From contig JBBSAJ010000003.1 of NCBI GenBank assembly GCA_038252405.1, positions 1 to 64,000 on the forward strand: a stretch of DNA of 64,000 nucleotides, in the 5' to 3' direction. This DNA is from DATCDE01 sp038252405 (GTDB lineage: Bacteria > Actinomycetota > Actinomycetes > Prado026). The notes beneath the pieces are model-generated. The model worked only from the letters and a program-made list of their open reading frames with translations. It was not told the origin of the DNA and made no database searches. The position numbers were made by a program, and so were the translations under genes. This document shows, piece after piece, positions 24,846 through 32,408 of this stretch. Position 1 is the first letter of the stretch. The number at the start of each line of letters is the position of its first letter.

Positions 24846-26168
24846 TCAGCCAGCCGAGAAGATCACTTGGCCGGCGTCGGGGCCCCGCCGCACGCCGATC
24901 GGGGACCGCGAGTCCGGCCCGACGAGCCCGACCACGTGGTGTGCGCCGGCCCAGTCCGCGTAGACCGCGCCATTCCACTGCGCCGGGTTGACATCGTTGA
25001 ACTGGCCGGACACCGCGACCGCCCCGGACGTGGTGTCGACCGCGACGTTCACGTTGCCGGCGTTGCCGGTGGCGAACCGGTCACGGGCCTGAGACAACGC
25101 CAGCTGGGCGGCCGACGCCTGCGCTGCCTTGATCTGCCAGCGAGTCATCCCCGTCGACAGGTCGCGGCCGTCGAAGCCACCGTCCGGCCGCTGCACGACC
25201 ACGACCCCTGTCTCGGTGTCCAGTACCGGCGTCCCGGTCGCGGCGGCCTGCCAGCGGGTCCTTCCGGCTGCGTCCACCACCCGTACCTCGGTGGGCTGTC
25301 CAGCCGTGGTGACCACGGTGAGCCCGCCGTCGGTCGGCACCAGCGCGTCGGTGGGGACGAGGGCGTCGGCGACCGTCCACGGCAGGACCGCCGAGACGCG
25401 ACCCGTCGCCGCGACGATCAGGGCCACGGCGTCGGGCGGCTGCCCGGCCGCGCCGTCCGAGCGGAACGCCACGGCCACCTCGGCCGACCCCACGGAGACC
25501 AGTCGGGCGTCCAGGTCGGGTGGCTGGCTCCAGACCGACGCCCCGGACAGCAGGTCGACCGCGACCACCCGGCTGCGTACCCGGGAGTCGCCGCTGCACG
25601 TGAGGTGGCTGACCAGCGTGCGGCCGGTGACGCCATCAACCCGCAGGAAGCACGGGTTGGCGCTCCGCTCACCGGACCCGGCGTCCCGGCTCCACAGCAG
25701 CTTCCCGGTCAGCGCGTCGTAGCCGCGCATGAGGTACGCCGACCAGGACGCCGGATCGCTGGTGCTGCCCGTGCCGCTGCCCTGGACGACGACGGTGACC
25801 AGCCGTCCCTCGGTCGCCACCGTCGACGGCCAGGCGAGCAGCCGCGGGTAGCTGGACAGCCGCCGGACAGTTCCCCGCGTCGCGTCACCCACCAGGACCG
25901 TGGTCGCCGTAGCCGGATCGCTCGCGACCCGGGTCACCACCCACCACCCGCCGGCGGTGGAGACCACGCCGCCACTGACCGGGTACCCACTCACGTCTGC
26001 GCTCCAGGCGACCCGGCCCGCGACCGTCGGCACCGGCGCCGCGACCAGCGGTGCGGCTCCCATCGGCTGGGCGCCCACCTCGTCGAGGGTGCCCTGGGAG
26101 GAGCCGGCGCAGCCGGCGAGTGCCAGCGTGGCGACGCACGCGGCGACGACCGCGGTCATCCCCCGCAT
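24846..26168 (-). CDS. PQQ-like beta-propeller lipoprotein
   Basis: A 440-residue lipoprotein with lipobox LAGC (Cys near 20). Repeats of the PQQ/BamB propeller type follow (YDALTGKLLWSRD, VDLLSGASVWSQP, VVDAAGRTRWQAA, GRDLSTGMTRWQI). It lies outside the membrane and its propeller is a binding or scaffold domain. A six-residue tandem duplication (ALVPTD twice) occurs in mid-protein. CAGGAGGCAG precedes the ATG at 26168. It is co-transcribed with the sensor kinase that begins 2 bases after its stop, so it may be a ligand-sensing partner. Confidence 0.82.
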   Translation of the reverse strand: MRGMTAVVAACVATLALAGCAGSSQGTLDEVGAQPMGAAPLVAAPVPTVAGRVAWSADVSGYPVSGGVVSTAGGWWVVTRVASDPATATTVLVGDATRGTVRRLSSYPRLLAWPSTVATEGRLVTVVVQGSGTGSTSDPASWSAYLMRGYDALTGKLLWSRDAGSGERSANPCFLRVDGVTGRTLVSHLTCSGDSRVRSRVVAVDLLSGASVWSQPPDLDARLVSVGSAEVAVAFRSDGAAGQPPDAVALIVAATGRVSAVLPWTVADALVPTDALVPTDGGLTVVTTAGQPTEVRVVDAAGRTRWQAAATGTPVLDTETGVVVVQRPDGGFDGRDLSTGMTRWQIKAAQASAAQLALSQARDRFATGNAGNVNVAVDTTSGAVAVSGQFNDVNPAQWNGAVYADWAGAHHVVGLVGPDSRSPIGVRRGPDAGQVIFSAG

Positions 26169-26250
26169 GGCTGCCTCCTGCACCACACCATCACCGAGAT
26201 GGTCGAGACCCAGGATGCCGCACCCGGACGACGGATCGGGCGAGGTCCGC

Positions 26251-27054
26251 TCAGCCGATGCCGACGGCGATGATCGACTCGAGGGTCTCGAGCACGCCGG
26301 CGACACCCGCCCGCTCGAGCGTCCCGACGGTGGGCCGGTGCCACAGCCAGCAGTCCAGGTCCGCCGCCGCCCCCGTGAGGGTGGCGGCGGCCTCCCCGCC
26401 CCAGTCGGTCGTGGCGACCCGCAGGTCCGGCTCGTCGACCACCGCACCATCCGGATCGACACCGGCGAAGCGGCCCAGGGTGACCAGCCAGGAGTCCTCG
26501 GTGTCGGTGGCGACCACCCGGACGGTCTGTGCCTCGACGGGCGTGAAGCCGCCCCAGGACGGCTGACCGCCGTACATGACGCGCAGCGCCTCGTCCACGC
26601 CGTCCGCGCACAGCAGCGGGTCCATCGGGGTGCACCGACCCACCGTGAGCTCGGCGTCCAGCCGGTGGATGAGCGCCTCGTGCGCCTGACGGCGTCGAAT
26701 GAACCGGACCGTGTGGTCGCTGGACCAGGTCCAGGTCACGTCATCCGGGGACGCCGACGTGAGGGCGACCAGCAGGTCCCGACTGGCCTGCTCGAAGAAG
26801 GCCTGGACGCCGGCCCGGTCCGGTGGGCGCTGCGCGTGCAGCTGCTCGACGTCCGACTCCTCGATCAGCCGCAGGCGGACGACGCTGGCCCAGAACCACT
26901 GCACCTTGGCGAGGTGCCACAGCAGGTCGGCGGCGTCCCAGTCCGGACAGGTCGGCACCCGGTCCCTCGCCGGTGCATCCGTCAGCACCTCGCCGAACCG
27001 AGCGGACTCGCGAGCCAGGTGGTCGAGGTAGTCCAGCCGAGCAGCCGTGCTCAC
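26251..27054 (-). CDS. DinB/maleylpyruvate-isomerase-type mycothiol-dependent protein
   Basis: A 267-residue member of the actinobacterial family with a DinB-like four-helix bundle. The metal-binding His positions are visible (WDAADLLWHLAKVQWFW and HEALIHRLDAEL), and a C-terminal domain (residues ~190-267) carries the MDMPI_C pattern. Relatives use mycothiol as cofactor; the reaction here is unknown. GGAGGTGA lies 6 bases before GTG 27054. The 290 bp to the next gene hold one inverted repeat and no gene. Confidence 0.82.
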   Translation of the reverse strand: MSTAARLDYLDHLARESARFGEVLTDAPARDRVPTCPDWDAADLLWHLAKVQWFWASVVRLRLIEESDVEQLHAQRPPDRAGVQAFFEQASRDLLVALTSASPDDVTWTWSSDHTVRFIRRRQAHEALIHRLDAELTVGRCTPMDPLLCADGVDEALRVMYGGQPSWGGFTPVEAQTVRVVATDTEDSWLVTLGRFAGVDPDGAVVDEPDLRVATTDWGGEAAATLTGAAADLDCWLWHRPTVGTLERAGVAGVLETLESIIAVGIG

Positions 27055-27133
27055 AGCTGGGTCACCTCCACGGTCTCGACGACCCACGCCTCGGAGTGGG
27101 GCTCGTGTGGACGCCATGATTGCCGATTGCGGG

Positions 27134-27161
27134 GGAATCCGGCCAGCCAAGGGCGGATTCC
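27134..27161. promoter_or_regulatory. Inverted repeat in a divergent intergenic region
   Basis: GGAATCCG at 27134-27141 and its perfect complement CGGATTCC at 27154-27161, separated by 12 bases, lie between the divergent DinB-type gene and the Cys-rich gene. This could be an operator or a hairpin. No regulator is adjacent. Confidence 0.4.
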
Positions 27162-27344
27162 TGCCGCCAACGGTGATCACGGTGATGGGAGCACCCGATG
27201 GGTCCTCGACACCCACACCTTCCAGTCCCCAGGGTTCTCCCCCGAGCCCCGAGCCCCGGGCAGCCGGCGTCCAGGTGATGCCGCGGTGACGCTGGCCGGG
27301 CACGCTCCCTGCCCTGACCCGAAGCGGGAGGAAGGGGTGTGCTC

Positions 27345-28655
27345 ATGGCCGAGAACAAGGGGATCGCGGTGCCCTGCTGTCCCACGCTCGAGGAGTGCCC
27401 GCCGTGCGATGTGCTGGACATGCGCCGCCGGCTGGTCTTCCCGACCGCCCAGCGCGGCCCGAACGAGCAGCTCGTCAGCGTGGAGGTGACGCTGCACACC
27501 CGGTTCTCCCGCTGCTCCGGGCCGTTGGCCCTCGGTGACCCGGTCTACAGCACCACCCTGCTGCCCGGCGAGAAGGTGCGGCTGGCCACCACCGACCGGC
27601 GCAGCCGGTTCAGCTTCGACAGCGAGAGCAACCTGAGCTGGCGCAGCGAGCAGATGTCCGAGGAGCAGTACCGGATGTCGGCACTTCGGGCGGCGATGTC
27701 CGACCAGAACAGCACGGACAACGGCTCCAGCCGGAGCACCGACCAGGGGTCGTGGGACTTCCACGGGGACGCCAGCGGCGGCCTCGGGTTCTTCTCCGCG
27801 AGCGCCGACGCGAACGCCCGCGGCAGCCACAACGCCGAGTCGACCGCCGACTACCTGCGGGAGCACCGGTCGCACGCGTCCATGGCCGAGAGCATGTCCG
27901 TCGAGGCCACCCGCAAGGCGCACTCCCTGTCCGTCGGCGAGGTGTCCACCCGTGCGCACCAGCAGGGCGAGTCCGAGGACCACTTCGAGGCGTCGTCCCG
28001 AGAGTTCACCAACCACAACCAGTGCCAGGCCGTGACTTTCCTGTTCTACCGGCTCAACAAGTGCGAGACGATCAAGTTCGAGCTGGTGTCGATCGAGCGT
28101 CGGGTGATCGACCCGGCGGCACCCACGCCGGTGCCGGCCAACCCGCTGCGCTCGGTGGGGCAGATCGCCACCATCCCCCAAGAGGTGCCGGCCACCCAGT
28201 CGGCGCGCCTGGAGACCGAGTCGCGGGGGCTGCAGAGCGAGGCACAGTACGCCAGGGCCACGCCCGGGGCCGTCGCCCTCGTCCGGGCCTCGGCCTTCAC
28301 CGTGACCGTGGGGGCCGCGCTGCCCGCCGACACCCGCAAGAAGGCGCTGGCCGAGGTCGACCGGGCGCTGATCGAGAAGGGCTTGATCGACAAGGAGACC
28401 GGCCAGGTATCCGGCCGGATCAAGGCCGAGATCGACTTCGAGCGGACGACGTCGCTCCCGACGGCGGGCGTCATCGTCAAGGGCTGCCTCGACGACTGCG
28501 AGGTCTGCGAGCCCCAGCTGCAGCGCAAGATCTCCCTCGAGCTGGACCGGATGGAGCTGGAGAACAAGCTGCTGGCGCGGCAGATCGACCTGCTCGACAA
28601 GTCGCAGCAGTATCGCTGCTGCCCCACCGACGAGGAGGAGCCGGCGCCGGTCTGA
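27345..28655 (+). CDS. Conserved Cys-rich protein of unknown function
   Basis: A 436-residue soluble protein without signal peptide or membrane helix. Cysteine clusters sit at both ends (CCPTLEECPPC near residue 10; CLDDCEVCEP and YRCCP near the C-terminus). Between them is a beta-rich N-terminal part (YSTTLLPGEKVRLATTDRR), a low-complexity Ser/Gly/Asn stretch near 115-160, and a C-terminal heptad-like helix (LELDRMELENKLLARQIDLL). Similar proteins exist in unrelated bacteria as hypothetical proteins, to my recollection. GGGAGGAAGGGG precedes the ATG. No function can be assigned. Confidence 0.75.
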   Translation: MAENKGIAVPCCPTLEECPPCDVLDMRRRLVFPTAQRGPNEQLVSVEVTLHTRFSRCSGPLALGDPVYSTTLLPGEKVRLATTDRRSRFSFDSESNLSWRSEQMSEEQYRMSALRAAMSDQNSTDNGSSRSTDQGSWDFHGDASGGLGFFSASADANARGSHNAESTADYLREHRSHASMAESMSVEATRKAHSLSVGEVSTRAHQQGESEDHFEASSREFTNHNQCQAVTFLFYRLNKCETIKFELVSIERRVIDPAAPTPVPANPLRSVGQIATIPQEVPATQSARLETESRGLQSEAQYARATPGAVALVRASAFTVTVGAALPADTRKKALAEVDRALIEKGLIDKETGQVSGRIKAEIDFERTTSLPTAGVIVKGCLDDCEVCEPQLQRKISLELDRMELENKLLARQIDLLDKSQQYRCCPTDEEEPAPV

Positions 28656-28765
28656 GTGGCTGCTCGGTCGGATGGCCGATCCTTCCCAGCCGCTTGGGGG
28701 ACGCGGCCCGGCCGGTGACGACCCACAATGGCCGGGTGACTCAAAGGTGGGTACCGGGGGACGAC

Positions 28766-28975
28766 GTGAGCACCGAGCTGGACTGCCCGCGCTGCGGGGG
28801 GCCGAGCGACAAGGCCCAGCACGGGACGGGCGGGGTGCTGTCCCGCTGGGACCAGCTCACCGTGATCTGTTCGAGCTGCGCCACCCACGAGGCGATGCTG
28901 GTGCTACGCGACCGGGCCAGCCTGCATCCGGTGACCGGGCAGCGCACCTGGACTCAGCGGCCCGCCACCGCCTGA
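28766..28975 (+). CDS. Small zinc-ribbon protein
   Basis: A 69-residue protein with two Cys pairs (CPRCGG and CSSC) spaced as in a zinc ribbon and a basic C-terminus. GTG 28766 follows a GGGGGAC stretch; another GTG at 28736 is in frame. Its end overlaps the convergent GntR gene by 22 bp. It is probably nucleic-acid or protein binding; nothing more can be said. Confidence 0.6.
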   Translation: MSTELDCPRCGGPSDKAQHGTGGVLSRWDQLTVICSSCATHEAMLVLRDRASLHPVTGQRTWTQRPATA

Positions 28976-29736
28976 TCGGCCCGAGGCCGCGGGGACGCGT
29001 CGGTGTCGCCGACCACCTCTCGCCACAGCTCCTCGGGGTCGACGTCGTCCGCGTTCTCACCGACCGCCTGGGTGACCAGCAGCCGGCCGGTGTGGGTGAT
29101 GTGCCGGTGCTGCGCGGCCGCCGCGGCGGCCGCGTCCCCGGCGATGATGGCGGCCACGATCGGGTCGTGCTCGGCCGCGATGTCGGCCAGCGACCGCGAC
29201 CGGTCCACGGTGGAGGCGCCGAGCAGCCGGGTGATGTCACGCAGGCCGTCGATCAGGCCGGTGAGCCGCTCGTTGCCGGACACGTCCAGGATCAGGTCGT
29301 GCAGCCGCTGGTCGTGCCGCATGAACAGCCGCTCGTCGTGGGCCCGCGCGGCCTCCCGCATCCGGTCCAGCTCCCGGGACAGCGCGGCCACCAGCTCCGG
29401 CGCCGGTCGCTGGGCGGCCCGGCGGGCGGCTGGCACCTCCAGCAGCAGCCGCAGGTGGAAGATCTCGGCGATCTGCCGTGGCTCGGGCAGGACGACGCGG
29501 AACCCGCGGTTGCGCTCGAGCTGGACCATGCCGATGTCGGCCAGCCGCACCAGGGCCTCCCGGACCGGGCTGCGAGAGACGCCCAGCAGGTCGGCCACCT
29601 GGTAGGTCGAGTACAGCTCGCCGGGCACGAGTGCGCCGGAGCGGACGGCGTCCCGGATGGCTGCCATCACCTGGTCGGTGAGCGAGATCGAGGTCCCGCT
29701 CAGCGGCGTCAGCGCGGGTGGGCTCGGTTCGGCCAT
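28954..29736 (-). CDS. GntR/FCD family regulator of the lactone/hydroxyacid operon
   Basis: A 260-residue repressor. The winged helix-turn-helix of the GntR family is at residues ~18-85 (DQVMAAIRDAVRSGALVPG, YQVADLLGVSRSPVREALVRL). It is followed by an all-helical FCD effector domain with its metal-binding His/Asp positions (HDQRLHDLILDVSGN, EHDPIVAAI, HRHITHTGR). It is divergent from the lactonase gene 96 bp away, with a perfect short inverted repeat between them. FCD regulators usually bind the carboxylate substrate or an intermediate of the pathway they control. Confidence 0.9.
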   Translation of the reverse strand: MAEPSPPALTPLSGTSISLTDQVMAAIRDAVRSGALVPGELYSTYQVADLLGVSRSPVREALVRLADIGMVQLERNRGFRVVLPEPRQIAEIFHLRLLLEVPAARRAAQRPAPELVAALSRELDRMREAARAHDERLFMRHDQRLHDLILDVSGNERLTGLIDGLRDITRLLGASTVDRSRSLADIAAEHDPIVAAIIAGDAAAAAAAQHRHITHTGRLLVTQAVGENADDVDPEELWREVVGDTDASPRPRADQAVAGR

Positions 29737-29768
29737 GCGCCCACGATAGGGGCTCGAAGCCCTCTTGA

Positions 29769-29786
29769 CATGTCGCATGCTACATG
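29769..29786. promoter_or_regulatory. Candidate GntR operator
   Basis: CATGT at 29769-29773 and ACATG at 29782-29786 form a perfect inverted repeat with 8 bases between, overlapping a TTGACA hexamer (29765-29770). It lies between gntR and the operon it probably controls. FCD-type GntR sites are short palindromes of this size. Confidence 0.5.
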
Positions 29787-29832
29787 CCACCTTCGCCGGA
29801 TCGGGTCCCCCCCCACGGCGAAGGAGCGGCGC

Positions 29833-30648
29833 ATGGCACCGTCCGCACGGACAGCGACGAAGGTGCACATCCTGGACTGCGGCTCGATGAGCTGCGACCT
29901 CACCTGGCTGCTGCTCAAGCCCGGGCGGAGCATCCGGGCCAGGGCGGACAGGGACAAGCCGGTCGAGTGGTACCCCTGCACCACCCACTGCGTGGTCGTT
30001 GAGACCCCCGAGGGCACCCTGCTGTGGGACACCAGCTGCCCGCGCGACTGGGAGACCCGCTGGGAGCCCACCGGCCTGCAGGAGTTCTTCCCCTACGACC
30101 AGGTCACGGAGGAACAGTTCTTCGACCGGCGGCTCGCCCAGCTCGGCCTCACCCCCGACTACGTCGTGCTGTCCCACCTGCACTTCGACCATGCCGGCAA
30201 CGTCCGGGACTTCGCCGGCTCGAACGCCAGGCTGGTCTGCAACGACAAGGAGAAGGAGTGGGCGTTCGGCTTCGAGGGCGGCTTCAACGGCGCACACCTC
30301 AAGGCCGACTACGAGGGCCTGGAGTTCGAGACGGTGTCCGGTGACACCGAGTTCCTCCCCGGCGTGACCCTGATCGAGGCGCCGGGGCACACCCCGGGCA
30401 CGATGGCGATGAAGGTCGACCTGGCCGAGACCGGTTCCATGATCTTCACCTCGGACGCCGTCTACATGGGCGACTCCTACGGCCCGCCGGCGACCCCGGC
30501 CGCGATCGTCAACGACCTGTCCGCGTTCTACCGGTCGGTCGAGAAGATCCGCGGCATCGCCGAGGCCAGCAACGCGACGGTCGTGTTCGGCCACGACGCG
30601 CAGCAGCTGTGGTCGATGCGCCGCTCGCCCGACGGCTTCTACGCCTGA
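29833..30648 (+). CDS. Metallo-beta-lactamase-fold lactonase (AHL/gamma-lactone type)
   Basis: A 271-residue MBL-fold hydrolase. Zinc ligands are visible: H115-L-H117-F-D119-H120, His186 (EAPGHTPGT), Asp208 (TSDAVY) and the late His (FGHDAQQ). Sequence and length fit the N-acyl-homoserine lactonase group, which includes BlcC/AttM that opens gamma-butyrolactone to 4-hydroxybutyrate. It starts the operon (AAGGAG before the ATG). The downstream transhydrogenase acts on 4-hydroxybutyrate, so a gamma-lactone is a reasonable substrate. Quorum-signal cleavage remains possible. Confidence 0.85.
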   Translation: MAPSARTATKVHILDCGSMSCDLTWLLLKPGRSIRARADRDKPVEWYPCTTHCVVVETPEGTLLWDTSCPRDWETRWEPTGLQEFFPYDQVTEEQFFDRRLAQLGLTPDYVVLSHLHFDHAGNVRDFAGSNARLVCNDKEKEWAFGFEGGFNGAHLKADYEGLEFETVSGDTEFLPGVTLIEAPGHTPGTMAMKVDLAETGSMIFTSDAVYMGDSYGPPATPAAIVNDLSAFYRSVEKIRGIAEASNATVVFGHDAQQLWSMRRSPDGFYA

Positions 30649-30658
30649 GAGGAGACCC

Positions 30659-31951
30659 ATGAGCCTGCTGCCCGTCCCCCAGAACCCGGAGAACGTCTTC
30701 ACCTACGGCGCCCCCGCACTGAAGTTCGGCCCGGGCGCCAGCAACGAGATCGGCTTCGACCTGAGCCAGTACGGCGTCCAGCGGGTTCTCGTCGTGACCG
30801 ACCCCGGCGTCGCCGCCACCGGAGGCCCACAGCGGGTGGCCGACCAGATGGCCCAGTTCGGCATCACCGCCTCGGTCTTCGACGGGGTCCACGTCGAGCC
30901 GACCGACGAGAGCATGAAGCAGGCGATCGACTACGCCCGGTCCACCGGACCGTGGGACGCCTTCGTCGCCGTGGGTGGCGGGTCGAGCATCGACACCGCC
31001 AAGGCGATCAACCTGATGCTCACCAACCCCGGGGACCTCGAGGACTACATCAACGTCCCCGTCGGCCGCGGGCAGGCGCCGGCCAACCCGCTCAGGCCGC
31101 TCATCGCGGTGCCGACCACGACCGGCACGGGGGCCGAGAGCACCACCATCTGCGTGCTCGACGTGCTGGCCCTGAAGGTCAAGACCGGGATCAGCCACGC
31201 CCGGCTGCGGCCGACGCTGGCCATCATCGACCCCGACCTGACGCTCACCCAGCCGGCCGGGGTGACCGCGTCGGCCGGCATGGACATCCTGTGCCACGCG
31301 CTGGAGAGCTACACGGCGCGCGACTACCGCACCTACGAGCACAAGCGGGCCGAGCAGCGGGTGCCCTACTGCGGCTCCAACCCGATCGCCGACATGTGGT
31401 CGGAGAAGGCCATGCACCTGCTGGCGTCGTCCTTCCGCCGGGCGGTGCACAACGGCGAGGACCACCAGGCACGCGCCGACATGGCGATCGCCGCGACGTT
31501 CGCCGGGATGGGCTTCGGCAACGCCGGGGTGCACATCCCGCACGCCAACGCCTACCCGATCGCCGGTCGGGTCAAGGACTTCCACCCCAAGGACTACCCG
31601 CAGGACGAGGCGATGGTCCCGCACGGGATGTCGGTGTCGCTGACCGCGCCCGAGGCGTTCCGGTTCACCTTCGAGGCCTCGCCGGAGCGGCACATCCGGG
31701 CGGCCGAGATCCTCGACCCGAGGGCTGAACGTCCGGCCGACCCGTCCGAGTACCTGCCATCGGTGCTGATGAGCCTGATGCGGGACATCGACATCCCGAA
31801 CGGGGTGGCTGCGGTGGGGTACGAGGAGGCGGACATCCCCGACCTGGTCCAGGGGACCATGAAGCAGCAGCGGCTGCTCGCCACCGCCCCGCGGCCGGTC
31901 ACCGAGGACGACATCGCCGGGGTGTTCCGGCGCTCGATGGAGCTGTGGTGA
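30659..31951 (+). CDS. Hydroxyacid-oxoacid transhydrogenase-like iron-containing alcohol dehydrogenase
   Basis: A 430-residue group III Fe-ADH. The long co-linear resemblance is to hydroxyacid-oxoacid transhydrogenase (human ADHFE1 type). Shared stretches include RVLVVTDPGVA, VEPTDESMKQAI, AVGGGSSIDTAKA, PTTTGTGAESTT, GMDILCHALESYTAR, YCGSNPIADMW and FGNAGVHIPHANAYPI. The enzyme oxidises 4-hydroxybutyrate to succinic semialdehyde while reducing 2-oxoglutarate to D-2-hydroxyglutarate, without free NAD. GAGAGGAGACCC precedes the ATG, 10 bases after the lactonase stop. Confidence 0.85.
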   Translation: MSLLPVPQNPENVFTYGAPALKFGPGASNEIGFDLSQYGVQRVLVVTDPGVAATGGPQRVADQMAQFGITASVFDGVHVEPTDESMKQAIDYARSTGPWDAFVAVGGGSSIDTAKAINLMLTNPGDLEDYINVPVGRGQAPANPLRPLIAVPTTTGTGAESTTICVLDVLALKVKTGISHARLRPTLAIIDPDLTLTQPAGVTASAGMDILCHALESYTARDYRTYEHKRAEQRVPYCGSNPIADMWSEKAMHLLASSFRRAVHNGEDHQARADMAIAATFAGMGFGNAGVHIPHANAYPIAGRVKDFHPKDYPQDEAMVPHGMSVSLTAPEAFRFTFEASPERHIRAAEILDPRAERPADPSEYLPSVLMSLMRDIDIPNGVAAVGYEEADIPDLVQGTMKQQRLLATAPRPVTEDDIAGVFRRSMELW

Positions 31952-31955
31952 CCTG

Positions 31956-32360
31956 ATGGCCATCTACGACCTGCGCTGCGCGTCGGGCCACCGGTTCGAG
32001 GTGATCCAGCCCTTCTCGGCCGTCCTGCCGCCCTGCCCGTCCTGCGGTGCCGCGACCACCAAGCTGCCGGCTCGCTTCGGCATCGGCGGGGCCGGCCTGG
32101 CCGGGCTGCCACCGTCCGCCGAGCGGATGCCGCAGACCTGGCGCGGCACCTACAACGGCAACCGCGAGTACGTCACCTCGCTGCAGCGGACGGCGGAGGC
32201 CCGGCAGCGGCTCGAGGACAAGCACCCCGAGCTGGCCGGCGACCGCCGCCCGATCGTGGCCCACGAGGGGCGCTACGAGCAGGCGCCGCTACGGTGGGGC
32301 GACCCCGGCCCGACCGCCACCGAGCACGCCCACCCGCACCCACACCCGCACCCACACTAG
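31956..32360 (+). CDS. FmdB-type zinc-ribbon protein with His-Pro tail
   Basis: A 134-residue protein. The N-terminal zinc ribbon of the FmdB family (MAIYDLRCASGHRFEV .. CPSCGAA) occupies residues 1-45. An unassigned middle follows, then a C-terminal tail of alternating His and Pro (HAHPHPHPHPH) that could bind metal. It begins 4 bases after the transhydrogenase stop. FmdB proteins accompany amide- and C1-metabolising enzymes as putative regulators. Here it could supply or buffer the metal used by the flanking Fe/Zn enzymes (inference). Confidence 0.8.
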   Translation: MAIYDLRCASGHRFEVIQPFSAVLPPCPSCGAATTKLPARFGIGGAGLAGLPPSAERMPQTWRGTYNGNREYVTSLQRTAEARQRLEDKHPELAGDRRPIVAHEGRYEQAPLRWGDPGPTATEHAHPHPHPHPH

Positions 32361-32408
32361 GAGCCGGACATCCCCGCAGGGCAGCCCTCGGCGCCACCGC
32401 ACGTCGAG

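Noticed and set aside
25337..25372. Tandem duplication ALVPTD in the PQQ-like lipoprotein as a separate finding
   Set aside because: It is a single in-frame 18-bp duplication in a variable loop. It is noted in the gene entry only.
29765..29795. Complete sigma-70-like promoter at TTGACA before the lactonase
   Set aside because: No acceptable -10 hexamer is found 16-18 bases downstream; only the palindrome is reported.
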